64,000 nucleotides of DNA from Pantoea sp. Eser (GTDB taxonomy: Bacteria > Pseudomonadota > Gammaproteobacteria > Enterobacterales > Enterobacteriaceae). Shown here one piece after another: positions 18,231-28,952 of this stretch (within the stretch, counting starts at the first letter, position 1; each line of letters begins with the position of its first letter). Made by a program: the position numbers and the translations under genes. Under the pieces are notes generated by a model, which worked only from the letters and a program-made list of their open reading frames with translations, was not told the DNA's origin and made no database searches. The stretch is from assembly GCA_009830035.1 (NCBI GenBank), contig SZZY01000010.1:1-64000 (forward strand). The letters run 5' to 3'.

Positions 18231-19015
18231 CATATTTCGCGTCAACCGCACGTTCAGTGCCATTTTTAGCGTCTTTAATGGTGACGTGCCATGAGTTGTC
18301 GCCGTTACGTTTGAAGTCAGTCACTTCAGATGAGGTTTCCAGTCTGAAGTTATCATTTTTCTTCAGGCTGCCGATCAGCTGGCGGGTAATCTCACCGTAG
18401 TTAACGTCGGTGCCGACCGGCGTCCAGGTCGCGGCTACTTTCTGCTGCGGATCACGCCCTTCCATCACCAGTGGCGCCCACTGGGCAATCTGCTGGTGAT
18501 CGGTAGAGAACTTCATGCCCTGGAACAGCGCGGTTTTATGCAACGCCGCGTAGCGTTTGGTCAGGAAGTCGACGTTGTCGCCACAGACAAAGCTCATGTG
18601 CGGTGTCGAGTTAATGAAGCTGCGGGGGATCGTGCAACACGCCTTCTTTAACCTGTGCGGTCCAGAACTGGCGAGACACCGTAAAGGCTTCGTTAATTTC
18701 CAGCGCTTTGGTCACGTCAATCGAGCCATCTTTACGCTCAGGCGTATAGTTCAGCTCCATGTTGGCAGAGTGACCGGTACCGGCGTTGTTCTAGCCGTTA
18801 GAGGATTCCAGCGCCACGCCGTCCAGTTTTTCAACCATGATCTGTTTCCAGCCTGGCTGTAACTCTTCCAGCATGGTGCCCATTGAGGCGCTCATGATGC
18901 CGCCACCAATTAACAGTACGTCGGTTTTCTCTGGTTAAGTTTCAGCATGAAGCGCTGAAGAAACAAGCAATGCCGCGAGGGAAAGTGCAGGGATAACGTT
19001 TGTTGATTTAATCAT
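18200..19015 (-). pseudogene. mqo: Malate:quinone oxidoreductase with signal peptide, N-terminal part
   Basis: From ATG 19015: MIKSTNVIPALSLAALLVSS then ALHA, a signal-peptide-like N-terminus, followed by [20 protein letters not shown] (FAD-binding Rossmann motif), [40 protein letters not shown] and YVFIGAGGG. Lesions: TAA at 18935-18937 just after the signal peptide, TAG at 18791-18793 where MQO has Trp (SNGWNNAG), an extra G in a five-G run at 18624-18628, and loss of everything after GAGGG. MQO oxidises malate to oxaloacetate and reduces quinone. The leader peptide is unusual for classical enteric MQO. Confidence 0.88.
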
Positions 19016-19327
19016 TTCGCAATCTACAGTTAACTTAATCGTACTGTTTAAAAAAAGTACTCAAAGTTTAAAATAATGTTATTTATGAGTTAATGCGAAA
19101 AGAGTTATAAAATCAAAAATAGCAATTCCGCCTTAATTTAATTACAAAAGGCATACGAAATTTGCTATATATTTTAACCACACATTAAGGGTGTGCTTTG
19201 AATTATTCAATCCCCTAAGGCAAATAATCTGACCGATTTTTTCCTGCTGCCTGCGCGGCTAAACCTGTACTGGTGCGGCGTCTTAGCGTATGTTGCCTAG
19301 CGAACCACTCACCCGTGCTGAACACCG
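19016..19327. other. A+T-rich divergent region between mqo and dcuS
   Basis: About 310 bases, notably A+T-rich in 19040-19200. Presumed to hold both promoters. No gene seen; one CCTAG at 19296-19300. Confidence 0.5.
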
Positions 19328-20885
19328 ATGAAAAGCCAATCACAAAAAAGATACGCCGTGAATAAACGCCCGATGAAACTCAGTACGCTGACCACGCTGA
19401 TGATGACGGCGGTGATCTTTACCGTCCTGTTGTGCGTCCATCTGCTCTATTTCATCCAGATAGATAATTTTGCGCAGTCGCACCTGAAAGATAAAGCGAT
19501 GGCGGTGGCACGCACCGTGGCCGACAGTCCCTAACTTCAGCGCGGACTGCGACGTCCCGATGGCCGTGAGCTGATACAGCCGATTGCCGAGGCGGCACGC
19601 AAACGCAACGACCTGCTGTTTGTGGTGGTCACCGATATGAACGGCATCCGTTTTTCGCATCCTAATCCCGACGCGCTCGGCAAACATTTCATTGGTGACG
19701 ATCTCAATCCGACGCTGGCTGGCCGGGAAAATGTCGCGGTCAATCACGGTGTGCTGGTCGAGGCACTGCGGGTGTTCACCCCGGTTTATGACGACAGGCA
19801 TCAGCAAATTGGCGTGGTAGCGATCGGGATTGCACTCAATGATGTGGCGGCGCAGATTGCGAAAATCCGCAGGAACATCGTCTGGACCGGCTTATTTTGG
19901 CGGCATTGTCGGTTTAATGGGTATTTATATTCTGGTCAGACGACTGAAGACCATTTTGCTCGGGCTGGAACCGCATGAAATTTCCAGCCTGTTTGAGCAA
20001 CGCCAGGCGATCCTTAACTCGATTAAGGAAGGGGTAATTGCGGTGGATGAACACTCCCGCGTCAGCCTGATAAACCAGGCCGCGCGACAGCTGCTGCACG
20101 AAACCACTCGCAAAATGCCACTGAGTGGCGATAGCCTGCCGGAAGAGAGCGTACTGCACAGCCACCAGCAGGATGCGCTGCACCAGGGCAAAGCCTGGCA
20201 TGATCAAGAACTCACCATCGGCGGGCGTATTCTGATCAGCAATACCGTGCCGGTGCGCAGCCGCGAGCGGATTATTGGCGCAGTGACAACCTTCAGGGAC
20301 AAAACCGATATTAGCCAGCTAATGCAGCGTCTGGACGGCATGGTAAACTATGTCGATGCGCTGCGTGAACGCTCCCATGAATTCATGAATAAGCTGCATG
20401 TCATTCTGGGTCTGCTGCACATGAAAAACTATGCGCAGATGGAAGAGTACATTCTGAAGACGGCGAACAACTACCAGACCGAAATAGGTTCGCTGTTACA
20501 GAAGATCAAATCACCGGTCATTGCCGGCTTTTTATTAAGCAAAATCAACCGGGGGACCGATGAAGGCCATCAGCTGATTATTGGATGAAGTCAGTTTCCT
20601 GCCCGACTGCGGCAGCGAACAACAGAGCGCCGTGCTGATTACCGTGCTGGGTAATTTAATTGAAAACGCAATTGAGGCGCTGGACCCGGAATTGACGGAT
20701 CGCAGCTCGCCGCCATATTCGAACGTGGCGTCTCGTTGAAAGGAGACGATCGCGGCGTGGGGCTGTTTCTGGTTAAGCAGCAGACTGAAAGCCTGGGCGG
20801 CAGTGTCAGCGTTGAGTCGGAGCCGGGTGTATTCACCCAATTTTTAGTGCAACTCCCGTGGGAGAGAGGAAGAAAAGTCGAATGA
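19328..20885 (+). pseudogene. dcuS: DcuS-type C4-dicarboxylate sensor histidine kinase, broken
   Basis: N-terminal helix TLMMTAVIFTVLLCVHLLYF, periplasmic PAS-like domain with FVVVTDMNGIRFSHPNPDAL and PVYDDRHQQIGVVAIGIALN, second membrane helix, cytoplasmic PAS (AILNSIKEGVIAVDEHSRVS), and the phospho-acceptor region ERSHEFMNKLHVILGLLHMK with its His. Lesions: TAA at 19532-19534 (SPxLQRG), a frameshift at about 19890, another at about 20583, and loss of most of the ATPase domain between DPELTD and KGDDRGVGLFLVKQQTESLG. The stop overlaps the dcuR start (ATGA). DcuS senses fumarate, succinate and related acids. Confidence 0.9.
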
Positions 20886-21601
20886 TCAATGTCTTATTTG
20901 TCGATGATGATGCTATGGTCGCCGAGCTGAATCGCTGTTATATCGCTCAGATCCCCGGCTTTACCTGCTGCGGCACCGCCTCGACATTACAGCAGGCCAA
21001 AGAGCAGTTACTGCAGGCGGATTCGCAGGTCGATCTGGTGCTGCTGGACATCTATATGCAGCAGGATAACGGTCTCGATCTACTGCCCGAACTGCGCAGT
21101 GCCGGACGCCCGGTCGACGTAATCATCATCTCTTCCGCGGCCGATGCGACCACCATCAAAACGTCGCTCAATTACGGTGTGGTGGACTACCTGATTAAAC
21201 CGTTCCAGTTTGCCCGCTTTGAGGAAGCGCTGACCGGCTGGCGGCAGAAAAAAGCGCTGATGGATAATCACCAGTTTTATCAGCAGTCGGACGTTGATCA
21301 ACTGCTGCACGGCAATCCGCCGGGTGCCAGTGAGCAGAAACGGCTGCCTAAAGGCCTTACGCCTCAGACGCTGCGCACCTTATGCCTGTGGATTGATACC
21401 CATCCGGGCACCGAATTTTTCACCGATGAGCTGGCAACGGAAGTGAATATCTCGCGCGTTTCCTGCCGGAAATACCTGATCTGGCTGGCGCAGATTAATA
21501 TTCTGTTTACCAGCATCCACTACGGCGTAACCGGTAGGCCGGTCTATCGCTATCGTCTGCAGCCGGAATATCACACCCTGCTGAAGCAATATTGTCAGTA
21601 A
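20882..21601 (+). CDS. dcuR: DcuR-type response regulator
   Basis: Intact, 239 residues as in E. coli DcuR. The receiver has D8-D10, phospho-acceptor D56 (LVLLDIYM) and K106 (YLIKPFQ). The C-terminal domain reads RLPKGLTPQTLRTLCLWID, ELATEVNISRVSCRKYLIWL and ILFTSIHYGVTGRPVYRYRL. DcuR-P activates C4-dicarboxylate transport and fumarate respiration genes. Its kinase dcuS is broken, so the regulator is left without its partner; cross-talk or unphosphorylated activity would be needed. Translation start overlaps the dcuS stop. Confidence 0.93.
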   Translation: MINVLFVDDDAMVAELNRCYIAQIPGFTCCGTASTLQQAKEQLLQADSQVDLVLLDIYMQQDNGLDLLPELRSAGRPVDVIIISSAADATTIKTSLNYGVVDYLIKPFQFARFEEALTGWRQKKALMDNHQFYQQSDVDQLLHGNPPGASEQKRLPKGLTPQTLRTLCLWIDTHPGTEFFTDELATEVNISRVSCRKYLIWLAQINILFTSIHYGVTGRPVYRYRLQPEYHTLLKQYCQ

Positions 21602-22561
21602 GCCAGCCGATAATCATCGTCCAGCAGACGGAAGGAAAAGTGACGTTGTGACGAGCAGATAACCTACTTGTCGCGGGTCACAAAAATCGCTTCAATATCG
21701 GGCGAATCAGCGAGGCAGGCGATGCCCTTTTCTATGCCCATGCCATACAGCAGCGTGGTGTAGATATCGCCATCAATCGAACGATCGGAGATTACCGTGA
21801 CGCTCAGCAGTTCGTTATCGAGCGGATAACCGCTGCGGTCATCGAGAATATGGTGATAGCAGACGCCATCCAGTTCGAAATAGCGCTCATAGATACCGGA
21901 TGTCACCACCGACTTGTCTGCCACGTGGATCACCCCGATCAGCGCATCCGCCGCGCCGAACGGCTTTTTCAAACCAATCGCCCAGCCGGGTGACGCCTCT
22001 TCTTCCGGTGAGCCAACCGTCTGAACGTTACCGCCCAGATTGATCAGCGCCCTGTTGACGCCCTGCTGACGCAGAAACGCCTGCACCCGATCGGCGATAT
22101 ACCCCTTGGCGATCGCCCCGAGATCAATTTCCATCCCGGCTTTCGCCAGCATCACGCTGTTCGACGCCGGGTCGAGAATCACATCATGCGGATTGGTCAG
22201 TGCCAGACAAGCCTGTAACCGGTCGGCCGGCGGCACGCTGTGCCCCTTGAAAGCCGATTTTCCAGCACTTCACCAGCGGACCGATCGCCAGGTTAAAACG
22301 GCTGTCGGGCAGCAGGCTGACGGGATGGGCGCAGGCAATCAGATCGAATACCGGCTGACTCACCACCACCGGATGCTGGCCCGCCGCCTGGTTGATTGCC
22401 ATCACTTCAGAACCGGAACGGTTGACGGTGAACAGATTCTCCTACTGTTTAATCAGGCGGAATACCTAGCCGGCAAGGGTTTCATTGTGTTCGAACAGTT
22501 TGAGCAGAATGGGCGAACCCATCAGAACCGCGGAGTAAGCATAGACACGCGCATCAGTTAA
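21596..22561 (-). pseudogene. apbE: ApbE-type FAD:protein FMN transferase, three TAG codons and a frameshift
   Basis: Starts MLTDARVYAYSAVLMGSPIL and proceeds FRLIKQ, NLFTVNRSGSEVMAINQAAG, then after a frameshift near 22240 ILDPASNSVMLAKAGMEIDL, GAIAKGYIADRVQAFLRQQG, NLGGNVQTVGSP, YERYFELDGVCYHHILDDRS and SIDGDIYTTLLYG. TAG codons at 22466-22468 (in CTAGG, probably Gln), 22442-22444 and 21664-21666; after the last, the frame reads on to RLLDDDYRLAY and a TGA at 21596. ApbE attaches FMN covalently to Thr of FMN_bind domains; the next gene contains such a site. Confidence 0.88.
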
Positions 22562-22626
22562 CATAGGCGACTCTGCTTTAAGAAAGAAAACCGGTACCCG
22601 CTGAGTGCAGATGCCGGAGAGAGCGA

Positions 22627-25247
22627 TTACCGTTTCGCATAAGCTGCCGCGTTACCGCCCGCCAGAATACCAAAGATAATGATATCGGCGACGGCGTTAC
22701 CGCCGATGCGGTTAGCGCCGTGGATGCCCCCGACCACTTCACCGCAGGCCCAGGCACCGTTAATCACCTGCTGCTGGCTATCCAGCACTGCGGTGGTGGT
22801 GTCGATGGTCACACCGCCCATGGTGTGGTGACGCCTGGCGCAACGCGGACGGCGTAGAACGGACCGTCGCTCAGCGGATGACGCAGCGCGGTCTGACGGC
22901 CAAAGTCTTCATCTTTCTGCTGGATGACAAAGCCGTTGTAGCGGGCCAGCGTCGCTTCCAGCGTGCGGTGTTCCATGTTGAGTTTCACCGCCAGTTCCCC
23001 GACCGTCGGCGCGCTGACCACAAAACCTTTGGCGATATATTCATCGGCCGCGTTATTATTCATCCGCACCTGCCTGCTCGTCAAACACGATGCAGGCACT
23101 CTTCTCAGGCAGGGCAATGATTTGCGCCGAGACTTTGTCACGGGTTTCCATTTCGTTGTAGAAACGTTCATCCGTCTGACTTACCAGGATAGCGCCGCCA
23201 CCGCGAATTAACTCAGACACCAGATACGAGGTGGTCTGTTCAACCGCTGGGTGAATCTGGATTTCGCCCATATCGACCGTGCCGGCACCGATTTTGGTCA
23301 GCATGGCGATACCACTACCGGTGGCCCCTTTGTGGTTGGTGGTGACGAAGCCATCCAGTTCAGGACGGTATTTCACCACCAGCTCGCGGTTAGCACTGAA
23401 GCCGCCGGTCGCCACAATCACGCTTTTCGCATTCAGAATGCGGCTGTCATTGTACTCATCGATCACTTTCACCCCGGTCACCGCGCCGTTCTCGTAGAGG
23501 ATTTCAGCGACAGAGGTTTCCAGCAGCACTTCAATATTACGGGCGTTGATGTTTTTCACCAGCCCACTGATCAGGAATCCCCCGACCGCTGAGCGATCCG
23601 CCGGACGGTGAGTACGATCGATGCTCATACCGCCGGTGATGGTGATGTCGTTCAGTTCAATGCCGTGGTCGGCCAGCCAGTCAATCGCTTCCGGCGCCAG
23701 GTCAACGAACTCACGCAGCAGCACCGGGTTGTTTTTGAATTTACCGCCTTTCAGCGTCTCTTCATAGAACAGCTCTTTGCTGTCCTCGATGCCTTTCAGT
23801 TTCTGGAAGCGGGTTTCCGCCGCGTTCATGCCGACCGATGCTTTGATGGTGTTACCGCCGATGGTTGGCATCTTCTCAATGATCACCACGCGCTCACCTT
23901 CATCGTGCGCCTGAATCGCCACCGCCAGACCAGCACCGCCGCTGCCGACTACCACTACATCATAGTTCTGGGGTGCGTTAGGGTTACCGCCCTCGTCAAT
24001 CACATGCGCTTTGCTGGAGGTGGTCAGGGCGCGCGAAACCGCTTTCTTCAGTGCTTCACTCTGGGTGGTCGCGCCGGTTATCGCATCAACGTGCGGGCTA
24101 TTGGCCACCAGAATACGGTTACGCAGGCTCTCAAAGGTGGTGATGAAGTCAACCAGCGAGAAGCACCCACAGCGGTTCCGGAATTTTCAGCTCTTCACGT
24201 TTGTTACTGTCGATGTAGAGATCGAGATGCTCGTTGTTGATGATGCGGTCGGCCCAGTTCGGGTAGGCAATACAGGCTTTGCCTATCGCTACCAGATCGT
24301 AGCCTTTTTCCAGCGCCATCTCGGCATCCGATTTATTCACCACGCCGCCGACGCCAATTACCGGCAATTCCGCCAGCACCGGCGAACGCATCGCGATGTA
24401 TTTTTCGATTAGCGGGGTGGGATTCTGAGTATCAACAATCGACGGACGCAGCAGCTGGCCCACCGAGAAGTGGACGTAGTCCAGTCCGCGTGCCGCCAGT
24501 TTCTCCAGCAGATAGAGCGTATCGTCAAAACGGATGCCGGGCACTTCAATCTCTTCCGGCAAGAAGCGATAACCGATGATGAATGAGTTATGCGCAAAGC
24601 GCTCCGCCATCTTATGGGTGATTTCCAGCACTTCCAGCGGGAAGCGGGCGCGATTGTCGCGGCTGCCACCCCATTTGTCGTCGCGCTGGTTTGAGTTCGG
24701 TGAGTAGAACTGCTGGATCAGGTAGGTGTTGGCACCGTGAATCTCTACCCCATCAAAACCGGCCTTGATCGCACGGTTAACCGCGTCACCAAATTTGGTG
24801 ATCATGGTATCGACTTCATTCCGCCGTCAGCGCCAGTGGTTTGGTTGCGCCTTCACGCGGTGCCGCGATAGCACTCGGTGCTACCGGCGTTTTGCCGCCG
24901 ATCAGCTCCGGTTCGACCATACGGCCACCGTGATAAATCTGCAGAATCGCGGTCGATCCCTCTGATTTTATCGCGTCAGCAATGCGTTTCAGACCGGGTA
25001 TTTTGTTGTCGCTGTCGATGGCAATCGCGCCTGGGAAGGCCGGGCCGCGGTTGTCGATAAAACAGCATTCGACGATGACGGTACCGATGCTGCCCGCGCG
25101 GGCACGATAATATTCCACCAGCTCGCTGGTCACCGTGCCGTCATAAAAACCGGTACAGGTGGTCATGGGTGCCATCACTAATCGATTTTTAAGCACCGCG
25201 CCGTTAGGCAGCGTCAGGGGAGTGAGAATCGGGGTGAGAGTATTCAT
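22627..25247 (-). pseudogene. Multidomain NADH:fumarate reductase-like flavoprotein (OYE + FMN_bind + FAD_binding_2)
   Basis: N-terminal old-yellow-enzyme barrel: MNTLTPILTPLTLPNGAVLK, NRLVMAPMTTCTGFYDG, GFDGVEIHGANTYLIQQFYS and IPEPLW at its end. After a frameshift near 24160 comes the tail of an FMN_bind domain with the flavinylation motif DAITGATTQSEALKKAV, then a fumarate-reductase FAD domain: YDVVVVGSGGAGLAVAIQAH, GGNTIKASVGMNAAETRF, GGMSIDRTHRPADRSAVGGF and ACGEVVGGIHGANRIGGNAV. The layout matches, from memory, the soluble NADH:fumarate oxidoreductase described in Klebsiella, flavinylated by ApbE. Lesions: frameshifts near 24818, 24160, 23070 and 22825, and loss of the first half of FMN_bind. 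Confidence 0.85.
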
Positions 25248-25520
25248 GCGATAAACTCCAAGATTTAAAAGTCTGGAAATTTTTAGCAGACGCAAAGTAT
25301 CGCTTAATTAAGTGGTCCTATGTCACGGCCTAAATATACCATTTTCTTTGCTTATATAAGCGATAAATTTACTTTTTAAACCATTTAGAGTTTTTATTTG
25401 CCGAAAACGGTAAGTGAAGTTGTATTAATTGTTAACCAAGGGTTACCAAAAATCAACCCTTCGTTTACATTAAAAACAACTCCCTAACATCAGTAGCTTA
25501 TGCAATACACTGGCCAGCAG

Positions 25521-25534
25521 CCGATCTGGATCAC
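25521..25534. promoter_or_regulatory. Second, imperfect FNR-like site
   Basis: CCGATCTGGATCAC shares the inner GATCTGGATCA of the perfect site 90 bases further right. Lies in the same divergent region. Confidence 0.45.
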
Positions 25535-25610
25535 AAAAGGGTGTTATGCCCAACAGCGGGATATAAATTAAAAACAAATGTTAAAAATCAGGAATAACGA
25601 TTTATTTTTA

Positions 25611-25624
25611 TTGATCTGGATCAA
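25611..25624. promoter_or_regulatory. Perfect FNR box TTGATCTGGATCAA
   Basis: TTGAT-ctgg-ATCAA is the exact FNR consensus (TTGATN4ATCAA). It lies between the NADH:fumarate-reductase-like gene (minus) and the C4-dicarboxylate antiporter gene (plus), about 220 bases before the latter. FNR would activate the block anaerobically, together with DcuSR. Confidence 0.85.
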
Positions 25625-25830
25625 AAATCTATATTTTAAGAAATCGCATCATATTCACATCGGATTAAAACGCTGCTGGATTATACAGTAGAGTACTAAA
25701 AAACATTCAGGCATCACGGTTTATTCACGTCATAAAGAATAATAAAGAAAGCAGTCAGTGAAGTACCGGGGCGCATATCGCATTCTTCTCAACTTGCAGA
25801 CAAATACTAATAAACCACTCTCAGCTGTGA

Positions 25831-27323
25831 ATGAACCTCCAAAAGCAGCCCCTGCTGCGGCTGGAAAAAAGAAAGCTATCATGCTGGCTTACCGGTGTTG
25901 GTCGCAGTACTCCTGCTGCTGGTGCCGGTACCGGCCGGTCTCGAACCTTACGCGTGGCACTTCTTTCGCCATCTTTGTTGACGTGATTGTCGGGCTGATT
26001 TTTGAACCGTTACCGGGCGCAGTTATCGGTCTGACCGGCGTGGTGGTCATCGCCCTGTTCAGTCAGTTCCTGTTGTTCAGTCCGGCGGAGCTGGCGAACC
26101 CGAAATTCAAATTCGCCAGTGAGTCATTTAAGTGGGCGGTCAGCGGCTTCGGCAACTCCACCGTCTGGCTGATTTTCGGTGCCTTTATGTTCGCCGCCGG
26201 GTATGACAAGACCCAGTTTGGTCGTCGACTGGCGCTGATACTGGTGAAATATCTCGGTCGTTGCAGCCTGACGTCGGCTACGCCATTACCTTTGCCGACC
26301 TGTTGCTGGCATCGTTTACGCCATCAAACACCGCGCGCAGTGGCGGTACTATCGACCCGATCATTGCCAACCTGCCGCCGCTTTATGGCTCTAAACCTAA
26401 CGATCCAAGCGCCCGTAAAATCGGTTCTTACCTGATGTGGGTTGCCATCACCGCCGCCTGTATCACCAGCTCAATGTTTCTCTCTGCGCTGGCCCCGAAC
26501 CTGCTGGCACTGGCGCTGGTGAAAAGCGTTATCGGTTTCGATATCTCATGGGGCATGTGGTTCCTCGCCTTCCTGCCGCTGGGTGTGTTACTGATTCTGA
26601 CCATGCCGCTGCTGGCGTACTGGTTCTACCCGCCTGAAGTAAAAGTGAATGACGAAGTGCCGAAATGGACCATCGCTGAACTGGCAAAACTGGGCAAACT
26701 GACCCGTAACGAAATCCTGCTGCTGGTGTTTATGGTCTGTGCCCTGTTGATGTGGATTTTCGCTACCGCCTAGATTGAACCGGCTATGGCTATGGCGGCG
26801 CTGCTGGTGATTATTCTAATGCTGTGGACCGGTGTCCTGAACTGGAATGACATCACCAGCAACAAAGCGGCCTGGAACACCTATTTCCTGGTTCGCCACC
26901 CTGGTGGCACTGGCCGATGGTCTGGCCCGGGTCGGCTTTATCGCCTGGTTAGGTAAAGAAGGCGGCATGCTGTTGCAGGAATACGATCCGCAGGTTTCCG
27001 CTGTAGTGCTGTTAATCGCCTTCTTCCTGCTGCACTACCTGTTCGCCAGTACCACCGCGCATACCACGGCGCTGTTACCGGCTATGCTGACCATCGCGGC
27101 CTCAATTCTAGGTATCAACATGCCGGTCTTCTGCCTGATGCTGTGTACCTCACTGGGTGTGATGGGCATCATTACCCCTTACGGTACCGGACCCAGCCCG
27201 ATTTATTACGGCAGTGGTTATCTGCCAACCAAAGACTACTGGCGTCTGGGTACCATCTTCGGTGCCATCTTCCTGGTGTCGATGATGCTGATTGCCTATC
27301 CGTGGATGGTGTGGATGTTCTGA
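25831..27323 (+). pseudogene. DASS-family C4-dicarboxylate/tartrate antiporter (TtdT/CitT-like), broken
   Basis: Collinear with TtdT: VDVIVGLIFEPLPGAVIGLT, WAVSGFGNSTVWLIFGAFMF, TPSNTARSGGTIDPIIANLP, NDPSARKIGSYLMWVAITAA and a C-terminus ITPYGTGPSPIYYGSGYLPT. The SNTARSGG and TPYGTGPSP loops are the two substrate/Na signature motifs of the family. Lesions: frameshifts near 25885, 25968, 26265 and 26887, and TAG at 26771-26773 in CCTAG (probably Trp, LLMWIFATAW). The family exchanges succinate for fumarate, tartrate or citrate. Its position between a fumarate reductase and fumarase suits anaerobic fumarate respiration. Confidence 0.88.
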
Positions 27324-27370
27324 CGGATACAACATGCAGATCAACGCGTTATAAGGTACCATTCCATGCC

Positions 27371-27399
27371 TTACCCGCCGCCATCCCGGCGGCGGGTAA
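27371..27399 (+). terminator. Twelve-base-pair perfect hairpin after the antiporter
   Basis: TTACCCGCCGCC-atccc-GGCGGCGGGTAA, 48 bases after the antiporter stop and before the fumarase gene. No T run follows, so it may attenuate rather than end transcription between the two genes, or protect the mRNA 3' end. Confidence 0.6.
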
Positions 27400-27482
27400 A
27401 TATAATAAACGATTAATTCACCTATGATGCTGACCCTCACGGCCTGAAAGCGACGGCTCAGCGGATCATTAAGTGAGAAAAA

Positions 27483-28915
27483 ATGTCGAACAAACCTTTC
27501 TTTTATCAGAACCCCTTTCCTCTTACCCACAAGGATACCGAATACTATCTGCTGAGCCGTGAGTACGTTTCCGTCGCCGAATTTGACGGCCAGGAAGTGC
27601 TGAAAGTGGCGCCCAGGCCCTGACGTTACTGGCGCAGCAGGCGTTTCATGACGCCTCATTTATGCTGCATCCGGCGCATCAGCAGCAGGTCGCCTCGATT
27701 CTTGACGATCCGGAAGCCAGCGATAACGACAAATATGTCGCACTGCAGTTTTTGAGAAACTCCGAAATCGCTGCCAAAGGCGTACTGCCGACCTGTCAGG
27801 ATACCGGCACCGCCATCATCATGGGTAAAAAAGGCCAGCGGGTCTGGACCGGTGGCGGCGATGAAGCTGCGCTGTCGCAGGGGATCTATAACACCTACAT
27901 CGAAGATAACCTGCGCTATTCGCAAAATGCGGCGCTGGATATGTATAAAGAGGTCAACACCGGCACTAACCTGCCGGCTCAGATTGATCTCTATTGCATC
28001 GCCAAAGGCGGCGGCTCAGCCAACAAAACCTATCTCTATCAGGAAACCAAAGCGCTGTTGAGTCCGGGTAAACTGAAAAATTACCTGGTCGATAAGATGC
28101 GCACGCTCGGCACCTCAGCCTGCCCGCCGTATCACATCGCGTTTGTGATTGTTGGCACCTCAGCGGAAAGCACCCTGAAAACCGTTAAGCTGGCCTCCAC
28201 CCATTATTACGATGGCCTGCCAACCGAAGTGAATGAGCACGGTCAGGCGTTCCGCGATATCCAGCTGGAGCAGGAACTGCTGGAAGCCAATCCAGGTCGT
28301 CTGATTCCTGAAGCGCTGCGTCAGCAGGGTGAAGGTGAAGTGCTGCATGTCGATCTTAACCTTCCGATGGAGCAGATTCTGGCGCAGCTGTCAGCCTATC
28401 CGGTCTCCACGCGATTGTCGCTGAGCGGCACCATCATCGTGGCGCGTGATATTGCGCACGCTAAGCTGAAAGAGCGCATCGATAACGGCGAAGGCCTGCC
28501 GCAGTACACTAAAGATCACCCGGTCTATTACGCTGGCCCGGCCAAAACGCCTGAAGGCTACGCCTCTGGTTCACTCGGCCCAACCACCGCAGGCCGCATG
28601 GATTCCTGTGTCGATCTGCTGCAGGCGCACGGCGGCAGCAAGATTATGCTGGCCAAAGGTAACCGCAGTCAGCAGCTTACCGATGCCTGTCAAAAACATG
28701 GCGGTTTCTACCTAGGCAGCATTGGTGGTCCGGCTGCGGTGCTGGCGCAACAGAGCATCAAGCGTCTGGAATGCGTGGAGTATGATGAATTGGGTATGGA
28801 TGCGATCTGGAAAATTGAGGTGGAGAACTTCCCTGCCTTTATCCTAGTCGATGACAAAGGCAACGATTTCTTTTAGCACATTGAGCGGCAACACTGCGCC
28901 AAATGCGTTAAGTAA
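27483..28915 (+). pseudogene. Class I fumarate hydratase (FumA/FumB), broken
   Basis: [40 protein letters not shown] (first cluster Cys), [18 protein letters not shown] region, [40 protein letters not shown] and [20 protein letters not shown] match FumA/B. Lesions: a one-base frameshift near 27615; about ten residues lost before CIAKGGG; about 64 residues lost after QELLEA (28283), which in E. coli contain the HGASCPVGMGVSCSAD segment with a 4Fe-4S cysteine; and TAG at 28874-28876, after which HIERQHCAKCVK and TAA complete the normal end. The enzyme would lack its cluster and cannot hydrate fumarate. Confidence 0.9.
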
Positions 28916-28949
28916 CAAAAAAGCCCCGATTACGGGGCTTTTTTGTTAC
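28912..28949. terminator. Seventeen-base-pair perfect bidirectional terminator
   Basis: GTAACAAAAAAGCCCCG-atta-CGGGGCTTTTTTGTTAC. Symmetrical T and A runs make it work in both directions, ending the fumarase (plus) and the NmrA-like gene (minus). Confidence 0.92.
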
Positions 28950-28952
28950 GGC

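Larger units (their letters stand above)
25248..25830. other. Divergent regulatory region of the fumarate block
   Basis: A+T-rich, no gene. Holds the two FNR-type sites listed separately. A GTG at 25758 opens a frame reading into the antiporter, but the more likely start is ATG 25831. Confidence 0.6.

Noticed and set aside
22627..25247. Two separate genes: an old yellow enzyme and a fumarate reductase
   Set aside because: No start codon or ribosome binding site separates them, and a flavinylation motif from an FMN_bind domain lies between, fitting one multidomain protein broken by a deletion.
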